Shown in pieces: positions 15,011-23,510 of a stretch of DNA of 43,159 nucleotides; position 1 is the first letter of the stretch, and every line of letters begins with the position of its first letter. A model generated the notes under the pieces. The model saw nothing but the letters and a program-made list of their open reading frames with translations. It did not search any database and was not told the DNA's origin. The position numbers were made by a program, and so were the translations under genes. This DNA comes from Chthoniobacterales bacterium. Lineage in GTDB: Bacteria > Verrucomicrobiota > Verrucomicrobiia > Chthoniobacterales > JAATET01. The stretch spans positions 1-43,159 of the forward strand of contig JAATET010000012.1 of assembly GCA_015655545.1 (NCBI GenBank), given 5' to 3'.

Positions 15011-15553
15011 ATGCTCGAGGACATCCGGAAAATTCTCTTTCACGAATCGACGATTCTCAGCCGGCTCGACGAGCTGGCGCACGAGATCACCACGGACTAC
15101 CGCGGCAAGGACATCACGGTCATCGCGATTCTCAACGGCAGCTTCGTCTTCATGGCCGACCTGCTGCGCCGCATTCCGCTTCCGCTCCAGGTCGATTGCC
15201 TGAGCGTGTCGAGCTACCACGGCACGGAAAGTACGGGGCACGTGAAATTCCGCCAGAGCGACCTGGCGAATTTCCGCGACCGCCACGTGCTGCTGCTCGA
15301 CGACATCCTCGACAGCGGCCGCACGCTGCACGCCATCCGCGAGCGCCTCTCGAGTGACGGCGCGCTCAGCATCCGGACCTGCGTGCTGCTCCGCAAGCAG
15401 GTCGAGTCCGTGCGCGAGGTGGACGCCGATTATGTCGCCTTCGACATTCCGAACGAATTCGTCGTCGGCTACGGGCTCGACTACAACGAGGACTATCGCA
15501 ACCTCCCCTTCGTCGGCGTGCTGAACGAAGACGCCATCCGACGCGGACAATGA
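15011..15553 (+). CDS. hpt: Hypoxanthine phosphoribosyltransferase
   Basis: The protein has 180 residues. The PRPP-binding signature is VLLLDDILDSGRTL, with its acidic pair and following Ser-Gly-Arg-Thr. Other family elements are AILNGSFVFMADLLRRI (the PPi loop), SSYHGTESTG (the flexible catalytic loop) and the C-terminal FVVGYGLDYNEDYRNLPFVG, which stacks on the purine. The enzyme makes IMP or GMP from hypoxanthine or guanine and PRPP in purine salvage. Its stop overlaps the next gene's start (ATGA), so it is co-translated with the MoaD-like protein; there is no obvious pathway link. Confidence 0.95.
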   Translation: MLEDIRKILFHESTILSRLDELAHEITTDYRGKDITVIAILNGSFVFMADLLRRIPLPLQVDCLSVSSYHGTESTGHVKFRQSDLANFRDRHVLLLDDILDSGRTLHAIRERLSSDGALSIRTCVLLRKQVESVREVDADYVAFDIPNEFVVGYGLDYNEDYRNLPFVGVLNEDAIRRGQ

Positions 15554-15795
15554 CCACGAAGGTCGAGTTTTACTCGCTGCTCCGCGACATCGCGGGCGCG
15601 GCGGAACTCGAACTTTCGCTCCCCGACGGCGCGACCGTCGAGACCTTGCTCGGCGAGCTCTACGCGCTCCATCCCCGCCTGGCGGAATGGGATGATCGCC
15701 TGCTTCTCGCCGCCGATCTCGACTACGTGGACCGCGCCCATGCGATCCAATCCGGGGAAGTCATCTCCATCATGCCACCCGTGCAAGGCGGCTAG
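15550..15795 (+). CDS. moaD: MoaD/ThiS family ubiquitin-like sulfur carrier
   Basis: The 81 residues form a beta-grasp fold and end in the diagnostic PPVQGG. The terminal Gly-Gly is adenylated and then thiocarboxylated so that sulfur can be passed on. SYSLLRDIAG-like and LPDGATVETLL segments match MoaD, the small subunit of molybdopterin synthase. The large subunit moaE and other molybdenum cofactor genes are not in the window, so a role in another sulfur-transfer pathway cannot be excluded. It follows hpt with a 4-bp overlap. The AttH-like gene converges on it after 105 bp. Confidence 0.88.
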   Translation: MTTKVEFYSLLRDIAGAAELELSLPDGATVETLLGELYALHPRLAEWDDRLLLAADLDYVDRAHAIQSGEVISIMPPVQGG

Positions 15796-15900
15796 CGTCG
15801 CGATGAAGCGGGTCAATATCCTTCTCATCTCCCAGCCCAATACGGCGGGCATGAAACGCCGCGTGATCGACGTGCCGTCCCGCATCGCCCCAAACGAAGA

Positions 15901-16965
15901 TCAATCGCCGGCCTGCAGTCCCGCGATCGCGCCGGCATATCCCGTCATTTCGAGATAACCTTTTCCGGTCAGTTCCCGCCCTTCGCGATTGCCCGACGCC
16001 CTCACCGCGCCTTCCCAATACGCAATCGGCGCCAGCCGCAGCTCCTGATCCTTCAGCCGCACGGAGACCTCGAGATCGACGGAAAGCTTCGGAAGGCGAA
16101 TCCGCCACTGCATCGGGTAACTCGCGCCGGTCGCGGCGCTTTTCCACGAAGCCGCGGATTCGAGCGTAAAATCCTCGTTCGTGAGGCGCGTCACCGCGCC
16201 GTCCGCGGCGATCCAGCTGCCCCCGGACCAGTGATCCCGCCCGCCTTCCTTCGTGCGCAGCTGGAAAAGCATCAGCTCGCTGCCATCGTCGAATTGGAGA
16301 CTGAACCAATCCCAGCCGATTTGATTTTTCCCGAGCTGGTTGCTGGCCCACTCGTGATCGAACCAGCTCAAGCCCTCCACGGCGAACGACTCCCCGCCGA
16401 GCCTCAGTGCGCCGCTCGTTTCCAGCCGCGGGAGCGAGTAATAATGCGACGCGCGGCCCGCGCCATCGGCTTTCTGGCTCACGCCATTCTCGCCGTGAAT
16501 CGCCGGCCGCTTCGTCGGGCGCAGCCCGAGATCGAGCGCCTTCTCCGCGTCGCGGCCGACCACGCGAAACGAGCCATCCGGTCGCAACTCCAGAGCGCAA
16601 TCGTCGATCCACGCCAGCCGCTTTCCGTCTTCGAAACCGGCTTCCCCGAACGCGCCGCGGCTGAGCATTTGATGGAAATAAAACTTCCCGCGCGAGAGAT
16701 CGGAAATCGCGAAGTGCGCGAACTCCAGATTGCGGGTGACGAAGCGCGACGTCGCTTCGAGATGTTGCGCCGGCGGCGTGATGCCCCGCCGGAAAAACGT
16801 GAGCTGATAGCCGAACTCCCGGCCGTCCTTCGCGCGCAGGTTCCCGGTAAAATACCACCACTCGGTTTTGAAATCGGGATGGTTCCCGTGATCGCGCGGA
16901 AATTCGTAATGCCAGCCCGGAAGCGCCAGCTGCCAGGCCAGCGCGAGCAACGCGGCTTTGATCAT
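15901..16965 (-). CDS. AttH/CrtC-like lipocalin-fold protein
   Basis: The 354 residues begin with a hydrophobic N-terminus (probable signal peptide). The family hallmark comes next: HPDFKTEWWYFTGNL at residues 29-43, followed by FGYQLTFFRRG. The mid-region holds SWFDHEWASNQLG, a second conserved segment with Asp, His and Glu. The family covers carotenoid 1,2-hydratase (CrtC) and the AttH proteins, which are usually encoded beside an ABC permease. No carotenoid genes or ABC genes are adjacent here. A periplasmic lipid-binding or hydratase role is possible. The start overlaps the rmuC stop (ATGA). Confidence 0.8.
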   Translation of the reverse strand: MIKAALLALAWQLALPGWHYEFPRDHGNHPDFKTEWWYFTGNLRAKDGREFGYQLTFFRRGITPPAQHLEATSRFVTRNLEFAHFAISDLSRGKFYFHQMLSRGAFGEAGFEDGKRLAWIDDCALELRPDGSFRVVGRDAEKALDLGLRPTKRPAIHGENGVSQKADGAGRASHYYSLPRLETSGALRLGGESFAVEGLSWFDHEWASNQLGKNQIGWDWFSLQFDDGSELMLFQLRTKEGGRDHWSGGSWIAADGAVTRLTNEDFTLESAASWKSAATGASYPMQWRIRLPKLSVDLEVSVRLKDQELRLAPIAYWEGAVRASGNREGRELTGKGYLEMTGYAGAIAGLQAGD

Positions 16966-18173
16966 TCGGAAGATTCGTCCAGCAATCGGCGCGGGGCCAG
17001 ATCAGTCTCGGGAGGAGTCTCGATCTCGCTGCCGCCCGAGGCCGCACCGAGTTTTTTCAGCTCGCGCGCCTTTGAAAGCACATTGCGCTCGAGACTGCCC
17101 ACGGCATCGTTGTAGGCGGAAGTCGCAGAGTTCAGACCGCGGCCGATCTTGGCGAAATGCCTGGTGTAAGTGACGAGTCTGTCGTGCAAGTCGCGGCCGA
17201 CTTCGCTGATGTGGCGGGCGTTTTCGTTCATGCGCTCCTGCTTCCAGCCGTAGTGCACGGCCTGGAGGAGCGCGATGAGCGTCATGGGCGAAGCGGGGAT
17301 CACGCGGCGCTCGACGGCCCACTCGAGCAGGGCGGGATCTTTTTCGATCGCCGTGCTGAAGGCGGTTTCCAGCGGCATGAACATCACCACGATCTCGGGC
17401 GAGTTGTCGAATTGCGCCCAATAGTTTTTGCCCGCGAGCGCTTCGATGTGGTTGCGCACCTGGCGGGCGTGCGACTTGAGATGCAGCGCCCGCGCGGCAT
17501 CGTCGGTGGCTTCGAGGGCGTTCAGGTAAGCTTCGAGGGCGACCTTGGAATCGACGACGATCGATTTTCCGCCGGGCAGGTGGACGATCAAGTCCGGGCG
17601 CAGGCGGCCCGCGTCGGTATCCACGCTCGTCTGCTGCGTGAAGTCGCAGTGTTCCTGCATGCCGACGAGCTCGACGACGCGGCGGAGCGAAATTTCGCCC
17701 CATCGTCCGCGCGTGGCGGGCGCGTGCAGGGCGCGGACGAGATTCGCGGTTTCGGTCTGCAGGCGCAGCTGGCCTTCGCCGAGGCTGCCGATCTGCTGGC
17801 GCAGGCTGGCGTAGGCATCGACGCGCTCTTTTTCGATCCCGCGCACGGCTTCGCCGAATTTCTCGAGCTGCTCGCGCATCGGCTTCACGAGATTGTCCAC
17901 GGCTTCGCGCTTATGCTCGAAATCGTTTTTCGCGAGGTCGAGGAAGCGCTGGTTGTTTTCGTTGAGGGCGGCGAGCGAGAGAGCCTTGAATTCTTCGGCG
18001 AGGCGGGCGCGGGAAGTCTCGGCAAGGGCGAGCTTTTCGGCAGCGCCGGAACGTTCCGCCTCGATTTGTGCGCGAAGGCCCGCGTGTTCGGCGTGAATCC
18101 GCGCAAGCCGCACCGCAAGCCACCCGCAAATGGCGGCAAGCACGAGAGCGATGAGGCCGAGTAAGAGAGACAT
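16962..18173 (-). CDS. rmuC: DNA recombination protein RmuC
   Basis: The protein has 403 residues. One N-terminal membrane segment (SLLLGLIALVLAAICGWLAV) and a long coiled coil to about residue 130 precede the RmuC domain. That domain is related to restriction-endonuclease-like nucleases and contains RGRWGEISLRRVVELVGM, DLIVHLPGGKSIVVDSKV (the D...xxK nuclease-like core) and VVMFMPLETAF. RmuC limits inversions at short repeats in E. coli; its exact activity is unknown. The start at 18173 places the membrane helix at the N-terminus, and the longer frame upstream has no protein-like sequence. It forms a two-gene unit with the AttH-like gene. Confidence 0.93.
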   Translation of the reverse strand: MSLLLGLIALVLAAICGWLAVRLARIHAEHAGLRAQIEAERSGAAEKLALAETSRARLAEEFKALSLAALNENNQRFLDLAKNDFEHKREAVDNLVKPMREQLEKFGEAVRGIEKERVDAYASLRQQIGSLGEGQLRLQTETANLVRALHAPATRGRWGEISLRRVVELVGMQEHCDFTQQTSVDTDAGRLRPDLIVHLPGGKSIVVDSKVALEAYLNALEATDDAARALHLKSHARQVRNHIEALAGKNYWAQFDNSPEIVVMFMPLETAFSTAIEKDPALLEWAVERRVIPASPMTLIALLQAVHYGWKQERMNENARHISEVGRDLHDRLVTYTRHFAKIGRGLNSATSAYNDAVGSLERNVLSKARELKKLGAASGGSEIETPPETDLAPRRLLDESSE

Positions 18174-18408
18174 GAATTCGCTCCAAATTACACGGCCCGC
18201 GGGAAAGCAAAAGCCCCCACACCACCCACCGGAGACAACTCGGTCGAAGCACGGATCAAATACGATTAATTTTACGTCGAGAACTGGCGTCTCCTTCTGG
18301 ACATAAAGATCATATTCATGACACTTGCCCCGCCCCAAAATGCTTATTAGAAGCATGGGCTATCGGGATTCTTTCCGCACCACTTGTATCTCTCGCCAAG
18401 AAAATAAA

Positions 18409-18810
18409 ATGAAACTTCTCGTAGTCGACGACCAGAGTCCCGTGGGTGAAATCATCAGCCGCATTGCCCAGCAGAGCGGCTGGGATGCCATTCACACGGT
18501 ATCCGCCGAGAAAGTGGACGACATCCTGCGCGCGGAAAAGGTGGACGTTCTTCTCATCGATTACGCGATCGACGGCAATCCCCGCTCCTCCAAAAACGGT
18601 CTTGCCATCGTCTCGGCCCTGCGCGAACGCGGCATCGCCATTCCTGTGATCATGTTCAGCGGATGGCCGGATTTGATCGATAAAAAGCGCGCCAGGGAGC
18701 TCGGAATTCTCCGCGTGCTGGAAAAGCCCCTGAGCATTCAGGAGCTTCGCCATGCGCTCGCCGAAGCGAAAAAGCAGAGCCTCGACGAGACGCCTTCGCC
18801 GAAGGCGTAA
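18409..18810 (+). CDS. Single-domain response regulator
   Basis: The protein has 133 residues and is only a receiver domain. The acidic pair is Asp7-Asp8 (LLVVDDQSP), the phosphoacceptor is Asp51 (VLLIDYAID), the conserved hydroxyl is Ser84 (IMFSG) and the lysine is Lys107 (LEKPLS). No output domain follows, so it acts through protein contacts or phosphotransfer. The start at 18409 is used because it opens directly into the first beta strand. A hybrid kinase lies 75 bp away on the opposite strand and is a natural candidate partner, though the genes are convergent and not in one operon. The 235-bp region upstream shared with rmuC would hold its promoter. Confidence 0.9.
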   Translation: MKLLVVDDQSPVGEIISRIAQQSGWDAIHTVSAEKVDDILRAEKVDVLLIDYAIDGNPRSSKNGLAIVSALRERGIAIPVIMFSGWPDLIDKKRARELGILRVLEKPLSIQELRHALAEAKKQSLDETPSPKA

Positions 18811-18885
18811 ATCGCCCATGCTTTGAGCGCTCGCCAAGGCTCGCCCGGCGGAGGAGAAGCCTGACCCGTGTTTTCCAGGGACGGT

Positions 18886-20034
18886 TTAGGAACCGGCCAG
18901 CGCCGCCCGGACGATCCTTTGCAAGACCGCGGGCTGAAAAGGCTTGGGGAGGAAGTTGGTGTTCGTGAAGTAGGATTGGTCGCTGCCCACGCTGCTGTAG
19001 CCGCTGGTGTAGAGCACGGGGAGCGACGGTTTTTCGGCGAGGATCTTCAACGCGAGATCGCGACCGGAGAGCTCGCCCGGCAAGACGATGTCGGTGAATA
19101 AAAGACTGACCTTGTCACGGTGCGCCTTCCACAATTTCAAGGCGTCCTCGCCGGTCTCCGCGGAGAGCACTCGCAAGCCGTCCGACTCCAGCAGGTAGCG
19201 CGTGAGATCGAGAATGCCCGGATCGTCTTCGACCAGCAGGACCGTGCGTCCGGTCAAGGGAATATCGATGGCCGCGGGAATATTTCCCGCCACGTCAGCC
19301 GGCGGCGGAATTTCCGGCAGCCACAACCGGAACTCCGTGCCTTTACCGAGCTCGCTCTCGAGTTCCACGATGCCGCCATGGAGCAGCGCGATGCGATTGA
19401 CGATCGCGAGCCCCATACCCGTGCCGCTATGCTTCGTCGTATAGAACGGCTTGAAAATTCCGGCCTGATCTTCGAGCCGAATGCCCGAGCCCTCGTCCGC
19501 CACGGCGATGATGGCATACTTGCCCGCGCCGCAGCTTTTCCGCTCGCCCGGACCGACTTCGCGCTCCCCGCAGGAAACGGTGATTTTGCCGCCGCCATCC
19601 ATCGCATCGACGGCGTTCATCACGAGATTCATGATCGCCTGTTCGATGGCGCTGCGATTGCCATGGACCCACAAAACCCGCGGTCCCGGCACCACGACGA
19701 TGTGTGCGCGACGCGCGACCAGCGGCTTGAGCAGTCGGGAAAGGCTGGTGATGAGTTCCTGGAGATTTACGGCGCCGGTCTCGTCCGTCTGGTCGCGCGC
19801 GAAGTTCAGGATCTTGCGGGTCAGATCCGCCGCGCGGCAGGAGGCCTCGTCGATTTTCCCGGCGGCCGCAAGCACTTCGTCCCCCTCGAGACCGCCGGTG
19901 CAGATGAGGCCGGCATTGAGTTGAATAACGGTCAGCAGATTATTCAGATCGTGAATGACGGCTCCCGCCAGCCGGCCGAGGACTTCCATTTTCTGCGCCT
20001 GCAGGGGAATTTCACGACGACCGGTTGGATTCAC
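18886..20034 (-). CDS. Hybrid histidine kinase without an input domain
   Basis: The 382 residues hold a HisKA domain with phosphorylatable His28 (AVIHDLNNLL), the HATPase N-box NLVMNAVDAM around Asn140, the G1 box ADEGSGI and the G2 box GTGMGLAIV. A C-terminal receiver has Asp270-Asp271, phosphoacceptor Asp315 (FTDIVLP), Thr343 and Lys364 (LPKPF). The protein begins almost directly at the H-box helix (QKMEVLGRLAG), so no PAS, GAF or membrane sensor is present. The GTG start at 20034 is forced, because an in-frame TAG lies two codons upstream. It may be soluble and respond to a partner protein, or it may be a truncated copy of a longer PAS kinase. Confidence 0.9.
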   Translation of the reverse strand: MNPTGRREIPLQAQKMEVLGRLAGAVIHDLNNLLTVIQLNAGLICTGGLEGDEVLAAAGKIDEASCRAADLTRKILNFARDQTDETGAVNLQELITSLSRLLKPLVARRAHIVVVPGPRVLWVHGNRSAIEQAIMNLVMNAVDAMDGGGKITVSCGEREVGPGERKSCGAGKYAIIAVADEGSGIRLEDQAGIFKPFYTTKHSGTGMGLAIVNRIALLHGGIVELESELGKGTEFRLWLPEIPPPADVAGNIPAAIDIPLTGRTVLLVEDDPGILDLTRYLLESDGLRVLSAETGEDALKLWKAHRDKVSLLFTDIVLPGELSGRDLALKILAEKPSLPVLYTSGYSSVGSDQSYFTNTNFLPKPFQPAVLQRIVRAALAGS

Positions 20035-20158
20035 AGGCGGCTAGTTTGCGCAGTTTTCATGCCCGTCGCCAATCTGTTGTTTGCCCGCGGCAACAAGCTT
20101 GGCCTTGCTTCGACGGTTTTCATAAGTAGGATGCGGCAAAGTTCCTTCTCCCGCCCAG

Positions 20159-20596
20159 ATGCAATTCCCCAACGATCAGACGATTTACGAAGGGTTGCTC
20201 GCGTTGCTGGAAAACGAGTTTCCGAAGACGTGCGCGAAGTGCGGACGCGTCTATCCCACGCTCGAATCCTTCGTGGATGAGACGCTGCCGATAGGCCAGG
20301 GCACGGGCTTGATGGGCTACGACACGCACTCTCCCTTTCAGCAGGTGGCCATGATGCGCAACTGCTCGTGCGGCTCCACCGTAGCGACCTTCTGTTGCGA
20401 CCGGCGCGATTGCTCCGAGGGCGGCTTGCGGCGACGCGCAATGTTCGATGTCTTGCTGGGCCAGCTGCAAGCGCGCGGCATCGATGCGCTGACGGCGCGC
20501 GGCCAGCTCCTCGCATTCCTGCGCGGCGAGCGCAGCCCCATTTTGGAGAGTCTCGGTGTCTTTGCACGGCCCAGGAGTTTGCAGCCGATGTCGTAG
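20159..20596 (+). CDS. Cysteine-rich protein of unknown function
   Basis: The 145 residues contain seven Cys in the first 85: CAKC at 25-28, CSC at 69-71, CC at 79-80 and C85, the last part within CCDRRDCSEGG. The spacing suggests a zinc-ribbon-like or other metal-binding site. The conserved-looking middle (GLMGYDTHSPFQQVAMMRNC) and the Arg-rich turn GLRRRAMFDVLL look like a real domain, but I know no named family. It converges with cysH across 14 bp and has its own start downstream of the divergent kinase, 124 bp away, so it may share a regulatory region with that kinase. Confidence 0.65.
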   Translation: MQFPNDQTIYEGLLALLENEFPKTCAKCGRVYPTLESFVDETLPIGQGTGLMGYDTHSPFQQVAMMRNCSCGSTVATFCCDRRDCSEGGLRRRAMFDVLLGQLQARGIDALTARGQLLAFLRGERSPILESLGVFARPRSLQPMS

Positions 20597-20610
20597 CGGC
20601 GGGACGGCGC

Positions 20611-21342
20611 TTAAATATTGTCGCCGAGAAAAGTGTGGATGCCGCACTCGGCCTTGTCGAAACCCGTCCAACGGCCCGCGCGTTCGTCGTCGCCTTCGCC
20701 GATCGGTCGTGTGCAGGGCTGGCAGCCGATGCTGCGATAGCCGCGGGAGAGAAGATCGTTCACCGGAAGATCGCGCTCGCGCAGGTAGGCTTGCACGGCG
20801 TCGCGGGCCCAGTTCGCCATCGGATTCAGTTTCAGAATGTATTGATCGTGCAGCACGTCGAACTTGTAGAGCTCGGCGATCTGCGTCTTCGAGCGCGTGT
20901 CGGACTGCTGCCGGCGCAGGCCGGTGATCCAGACGTCGAGCGTCTTTAATTTATTCTGCAACGGGATCACCTTGCGCATCGTGCAGCAAAGATCGGGATA
21001 GCGCTTCCACAGCTCCGGACCATGCTCCGCGGCCTGCTGCTCGACGGTTTGCTCGGGGTGGAGCGGCTCGATCTCGATGCCGAGACGCGCCTCGAGCTTT
21101 GCCTTGAGCGCCAGCGTTTCGGGAAATAACAAGCCCGTATCGATCGTGAAGACCGGGAATCGAAATCCATTTTCGTAGGCAGTGTGCATCACGACGATGC
21201 CCGCGCCCTGAAAGCTCGTGCCAATGGCCGCCCGCTCGCCATAAGTCTCCCACACCCATCGTAAAATCTCCGCGAGGGAGGCGGACTCGAACTCCTCCGC
21301 CTTGCGGTGGATGACCTCGGGATCGAATTTAGTTAACGACAT
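20611..21342 (-). CDS. cysH: Adenylyl-sulfate (APS) reductase, CysH family
   Basis: The protein has 243 residues. It shows the PAPS/APS reductase fold motifs GTSFQGAGIVVMH, TIDTGLLFPETL and WITGLRRQQS. It also has the two cysteine pairs Cys119-Cys120 and Cys207-Cys210, which bind a 4Fe-4S cluster and mark the APS-using, plant-type branch. The catalytic cysteine is Cys233 in AECGIH. The enzyme reduces APS to sulfite with thioredoxin in assimilatory sulfate reduction. No other cys genes are adjacent. The upstream gap to the transketolase gene is filled by a 53-bp inverted repeat, so read-through from transketolase may be limited. Confidence 0.93.
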   Translation of the reverse strand: MSLTKFDPEVIHRKAEEFESASLAEILRWVWETYGERAAIGTSFQGAGIVVMHTAYENGFRFPVFTIDTGLLFPETLALKAKLEARLGIEIEPLHPEQTVEQQAAEHGPELWKRYPDLCCTMRKVIPLQNKLKTLDVWITGLRRQQSDTRSKTQIAELYKFDVLHDQYILKLNPMANWARDAVQAYLRERDLPVNDLLSRGYRSIGCQPCTRPIGEGDDERAGRWTGFDKAECGIHTFLGDNI

Positions 21343-21348
21343 GGAATT

Positions 21349-21401
21349 TCACGCAGAGGCGCAGATGATATGCCTCGGAAATTCTCCGCGACTCTGCGTG
21401 A
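21349..21401. repeat. Inverted repeat between transketolase and cysH, REP/MITE-like
   Basis: Perfect 10-bp arms TCACGCAGAG (21349-21358) and CTCTGCGTGA (21392-21401) flank 33 nt and fill most of the gap between two minus-strand genes. Arms of the type CACGCAGAGxCGCAGAG recur as dispersed elements in many bacterial genomes. I know that pattern from experience and could not test copy number here. Confidence 0.5.
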
Positions 21402-21409
21402 GCCCTTCC

Positions 21410-23392
21410 TTACAGCGACTTCACCGCGGCGACAACGTTCTCCGGTGTCATACCGAGTTCCTTCATCGCGATCGGACCCGGCGCACTCAGGCCAAACCGG
21501 TCGATGGCGACCGTCCTGCCATCGAGCCCGACGAAGCGAAACCACGGCTCGGAAATACCCGCCTCGATGCTCACGCGCTTGCGGCACGAGCCCGGGAGCA
21601 CTTCTTCCTGATAAGCCGCACTCTGCTGCTCGAAGCGCTCGAAGCACGGCATGGAGACCACACGCACGCCGTCGCCGAGCTCGTCGGCGGCCTTGAGCGC
21701 GTGCTGGAGTTCGCTGCCCGTGCCGAGCAGGATCGTTTCCAGGGCGCCTTTTTCCTTGCGGGCAATGTAGCCGCCCTTGAAGACGCCTTCGCGGCGCGTG
21801 GCGACGGGAATTTCGGAAAGCGTGGGAATATTCTGGCGGCAGAGAACGAGCATCGTGGGGCCATCGGTTTTTTCGAATGCCGCCGCAAACGCGCCGGCGG
21901 TCTCCTCGGGATCCGCGGGACGAATCACATCGAGGCCGGGAATGGCGCGGAGCGCGGCGACGGTCTCGACCGGCTCGTGCGTCGGGCCATCTTCGCCGAC
22001 GCCGACCGAGTCGTGCGTGAAAATATAAACCACGGGCAGCTTCGCCAGCGCCGCCAGGCGGATGGAGGGCCGTCCGTAATCGCTGAAGACCAGAAACGTC
22101 GCTCCGCTCGGGCGGAAAATCCCATCGTAAGCGATCCCGTTCATCAAGCCGCACATCGCGTGCTCGCGGATGCCAAAGTGGATATTGCGGCCCTCGCGAT
22201 TTTGCCGGTCGAAGTTTCCGCCGCCGTCGATGTAGTTGAGCGTGGAACCGTGCAAATCCGCGCTGCCGCTGATGAGCAGCGGCATGGCTTTCGCGATCGG
22301 CTGGAGCACGACGCTGCCGGCCTTGCGGGTGGCGATGGCTTCGTCGGGCTTGAACTCGGGAATCACGCCGAGCAGATCGGGAACTTTCCCCGCGATGGCG
22401 GCATCGAGCTCGCCCGCGAGATCGGCATTACCCGCGCGCCAGGCCTGGTAAGTCTTGTCCCAATCGGCGTAGGCCGCCCGGAGCTTCCCCGCGTGCGCGG
22501 CGAAATAGGCCTCCGTCTTCGGATCGACGTAGAACTTTTCCTCCGGCAGGCCGAGGCCCTTGCGCGCGGCATCGGCAAATTTCACGCCGGCTTCGCCATG
22601 CGCCTTGTTCGTGCCTTCGACCTCGGGAATGCTTTTTCCGATGAGCGTCTTTGCGATGATAAATTGCGGCTTGCCGCTTTTCGCCGCCTTCGCGGTCTCG
22701 AACGTGGAAAAAATCTCGGCGAGGTTCTGGCCGTCGATTTCATGGACGTCCCAGCCGTAGGCCTTGTATTTCGCGCCGGTGTCCTCGCTCTGCGAGACGG
22801 GGCCCATGGCGTCGAGAGTGACGTTGTTGGAATCGTAAAAAAGGATGAGGTTATCGAGGCCCAGATGCGCGGCGAGGGCGGAAGCTTCCTGCGCGACGCC
22901 CTCCTGCAAGCAGCCGTCGCCGGCCAGACAAACGACGTGGTGGTCGAAGATCGTGTGCTCGGCGGTATTGAAACGGGCCTCGGACATTTTCGAGGCGAGC
23001 GCGTAGCCGACGGCATTTGACACGCCCTGGCCGAGCGGTCCGGTGGTCGCTTCGACGCCCGGGGTTTCGTGAAACTCGGGATGCCCCGGCGTGATGCTGT
23101 GGAGCTGGCGGAAAGCTTTCAAGTCATCCCGGCTCACCGCATAGCCGGACAAATGCAGCCAACTGTAAAGAAACATGCTGCCGTGGCCGGCGGAGAGGAT
23201 GAAGCGGTCGCGATTCAGCCACTTCGGCTCATCGGGATTGAACGAAAGGGCCGCGCCGAAAAGGACGGCTCCGATCTCCGCGGTGCCGAGCGGGAGTCCG
23301 AGATGGCCGGATTTGCAGGCGGTAACGGCGTCAATGGCGAGGCCGCGGGCATCGCGGGCGGCAAGCGAAAGGGAATCGATATCGAGGCTCAT
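21410..23392 (-). CDS. tkt: Transketolase
   Basis: The protein has 660 residues. The thiamine diphosphate fold is complete. It shows [33 protein letters not shown], the ThDP/metal motif [14 protein letters not shown] ending in YDSNNVTLD, and the pyrimidine-domain segment [17 protein letters not shown] with the conserved Glu-Asp. The C-terminal domain ends in [13 protein letters not shown]. The enzyme moves two-carbon units between sugar phosphates in the pentose phosphate pathway. The start at 23392 ([14 protein letters not shown]) is preferred to one 33 codons earlier, whose extra residues are low in hydrophobics and unlike family N-termini. Confidence 0.96.
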   Translation of the reverse strand: MSLDIDSLSLAARDARGLAIDAVTACKSGHLGLPLGTAEIGAVLFGAALSFNPDEPKWLNRDRFILSAGHGSMFLYSWLHLSGYAVSRDDLKAFRQLHSITPGHPEFHETPGVEATTGPLGQGVSNAVGYALASKMSEARFNTAEHTIFDHHVVCLAGDGCLQEGVAQEASALAAHLGLDNLILFYDSNNVTLDAMGPVSQSEDTGAKYKAYGWDVHEIDGQNLAEIFSTFETAKAAKSGKPQFIIAKTLIGKSIPEVEGTNKAHGEAGVKFADAARKGLGLPEEKFYVDPKTEAYFAAHAGKLRAAYADWDKTYQAWRAGNADLAGELDAAIAGKVPDLLGVIPEFKPDEAIATRKAGSVVLQPIAKAMPLLISGSADLHGSTLNYIDGGGNFDRQNREGRNIHFGIREHAMCGLMNGIAYDGIFRPSGATFLVFSDYGRPSIRLAALAKLPVVYIFTHDSVGVGEDGPTHEPVETVAALRAIPGLDVIRPADPEETAGAFAAAFEKTDGPTMLVLCRQNIPTLSEIPVATRREGVFKGGYIARKEKGALETILLGTGSELQHALKAADELGDGVRVVSMPCFERFEQQSAAYQEEVLPGSCRKRVSIEAGISEPWFRFVGLDGRTVAIDRFGLSAPGPIAMKELGMTPENVVAAVKSL

Positions 23393-23510
23393 AAGCGTAG
23401 GGTTTGAGCAAATGGGAGGCTCCTCGCGTTGGCAAGCCTCGTTTGCCAAATCCTCCTCCGCATTTGGCTCCGATCGTGCGCGACGTGCCAAAGCATGGTA
23501 TGTGTAGGCC

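Noticed and set aside
15802..15958. Short plus-strand ORF after moaD
   Set aside because: It runs into the convergent AttH-like gene, lacks family resemblance and has no clear ribosome site.
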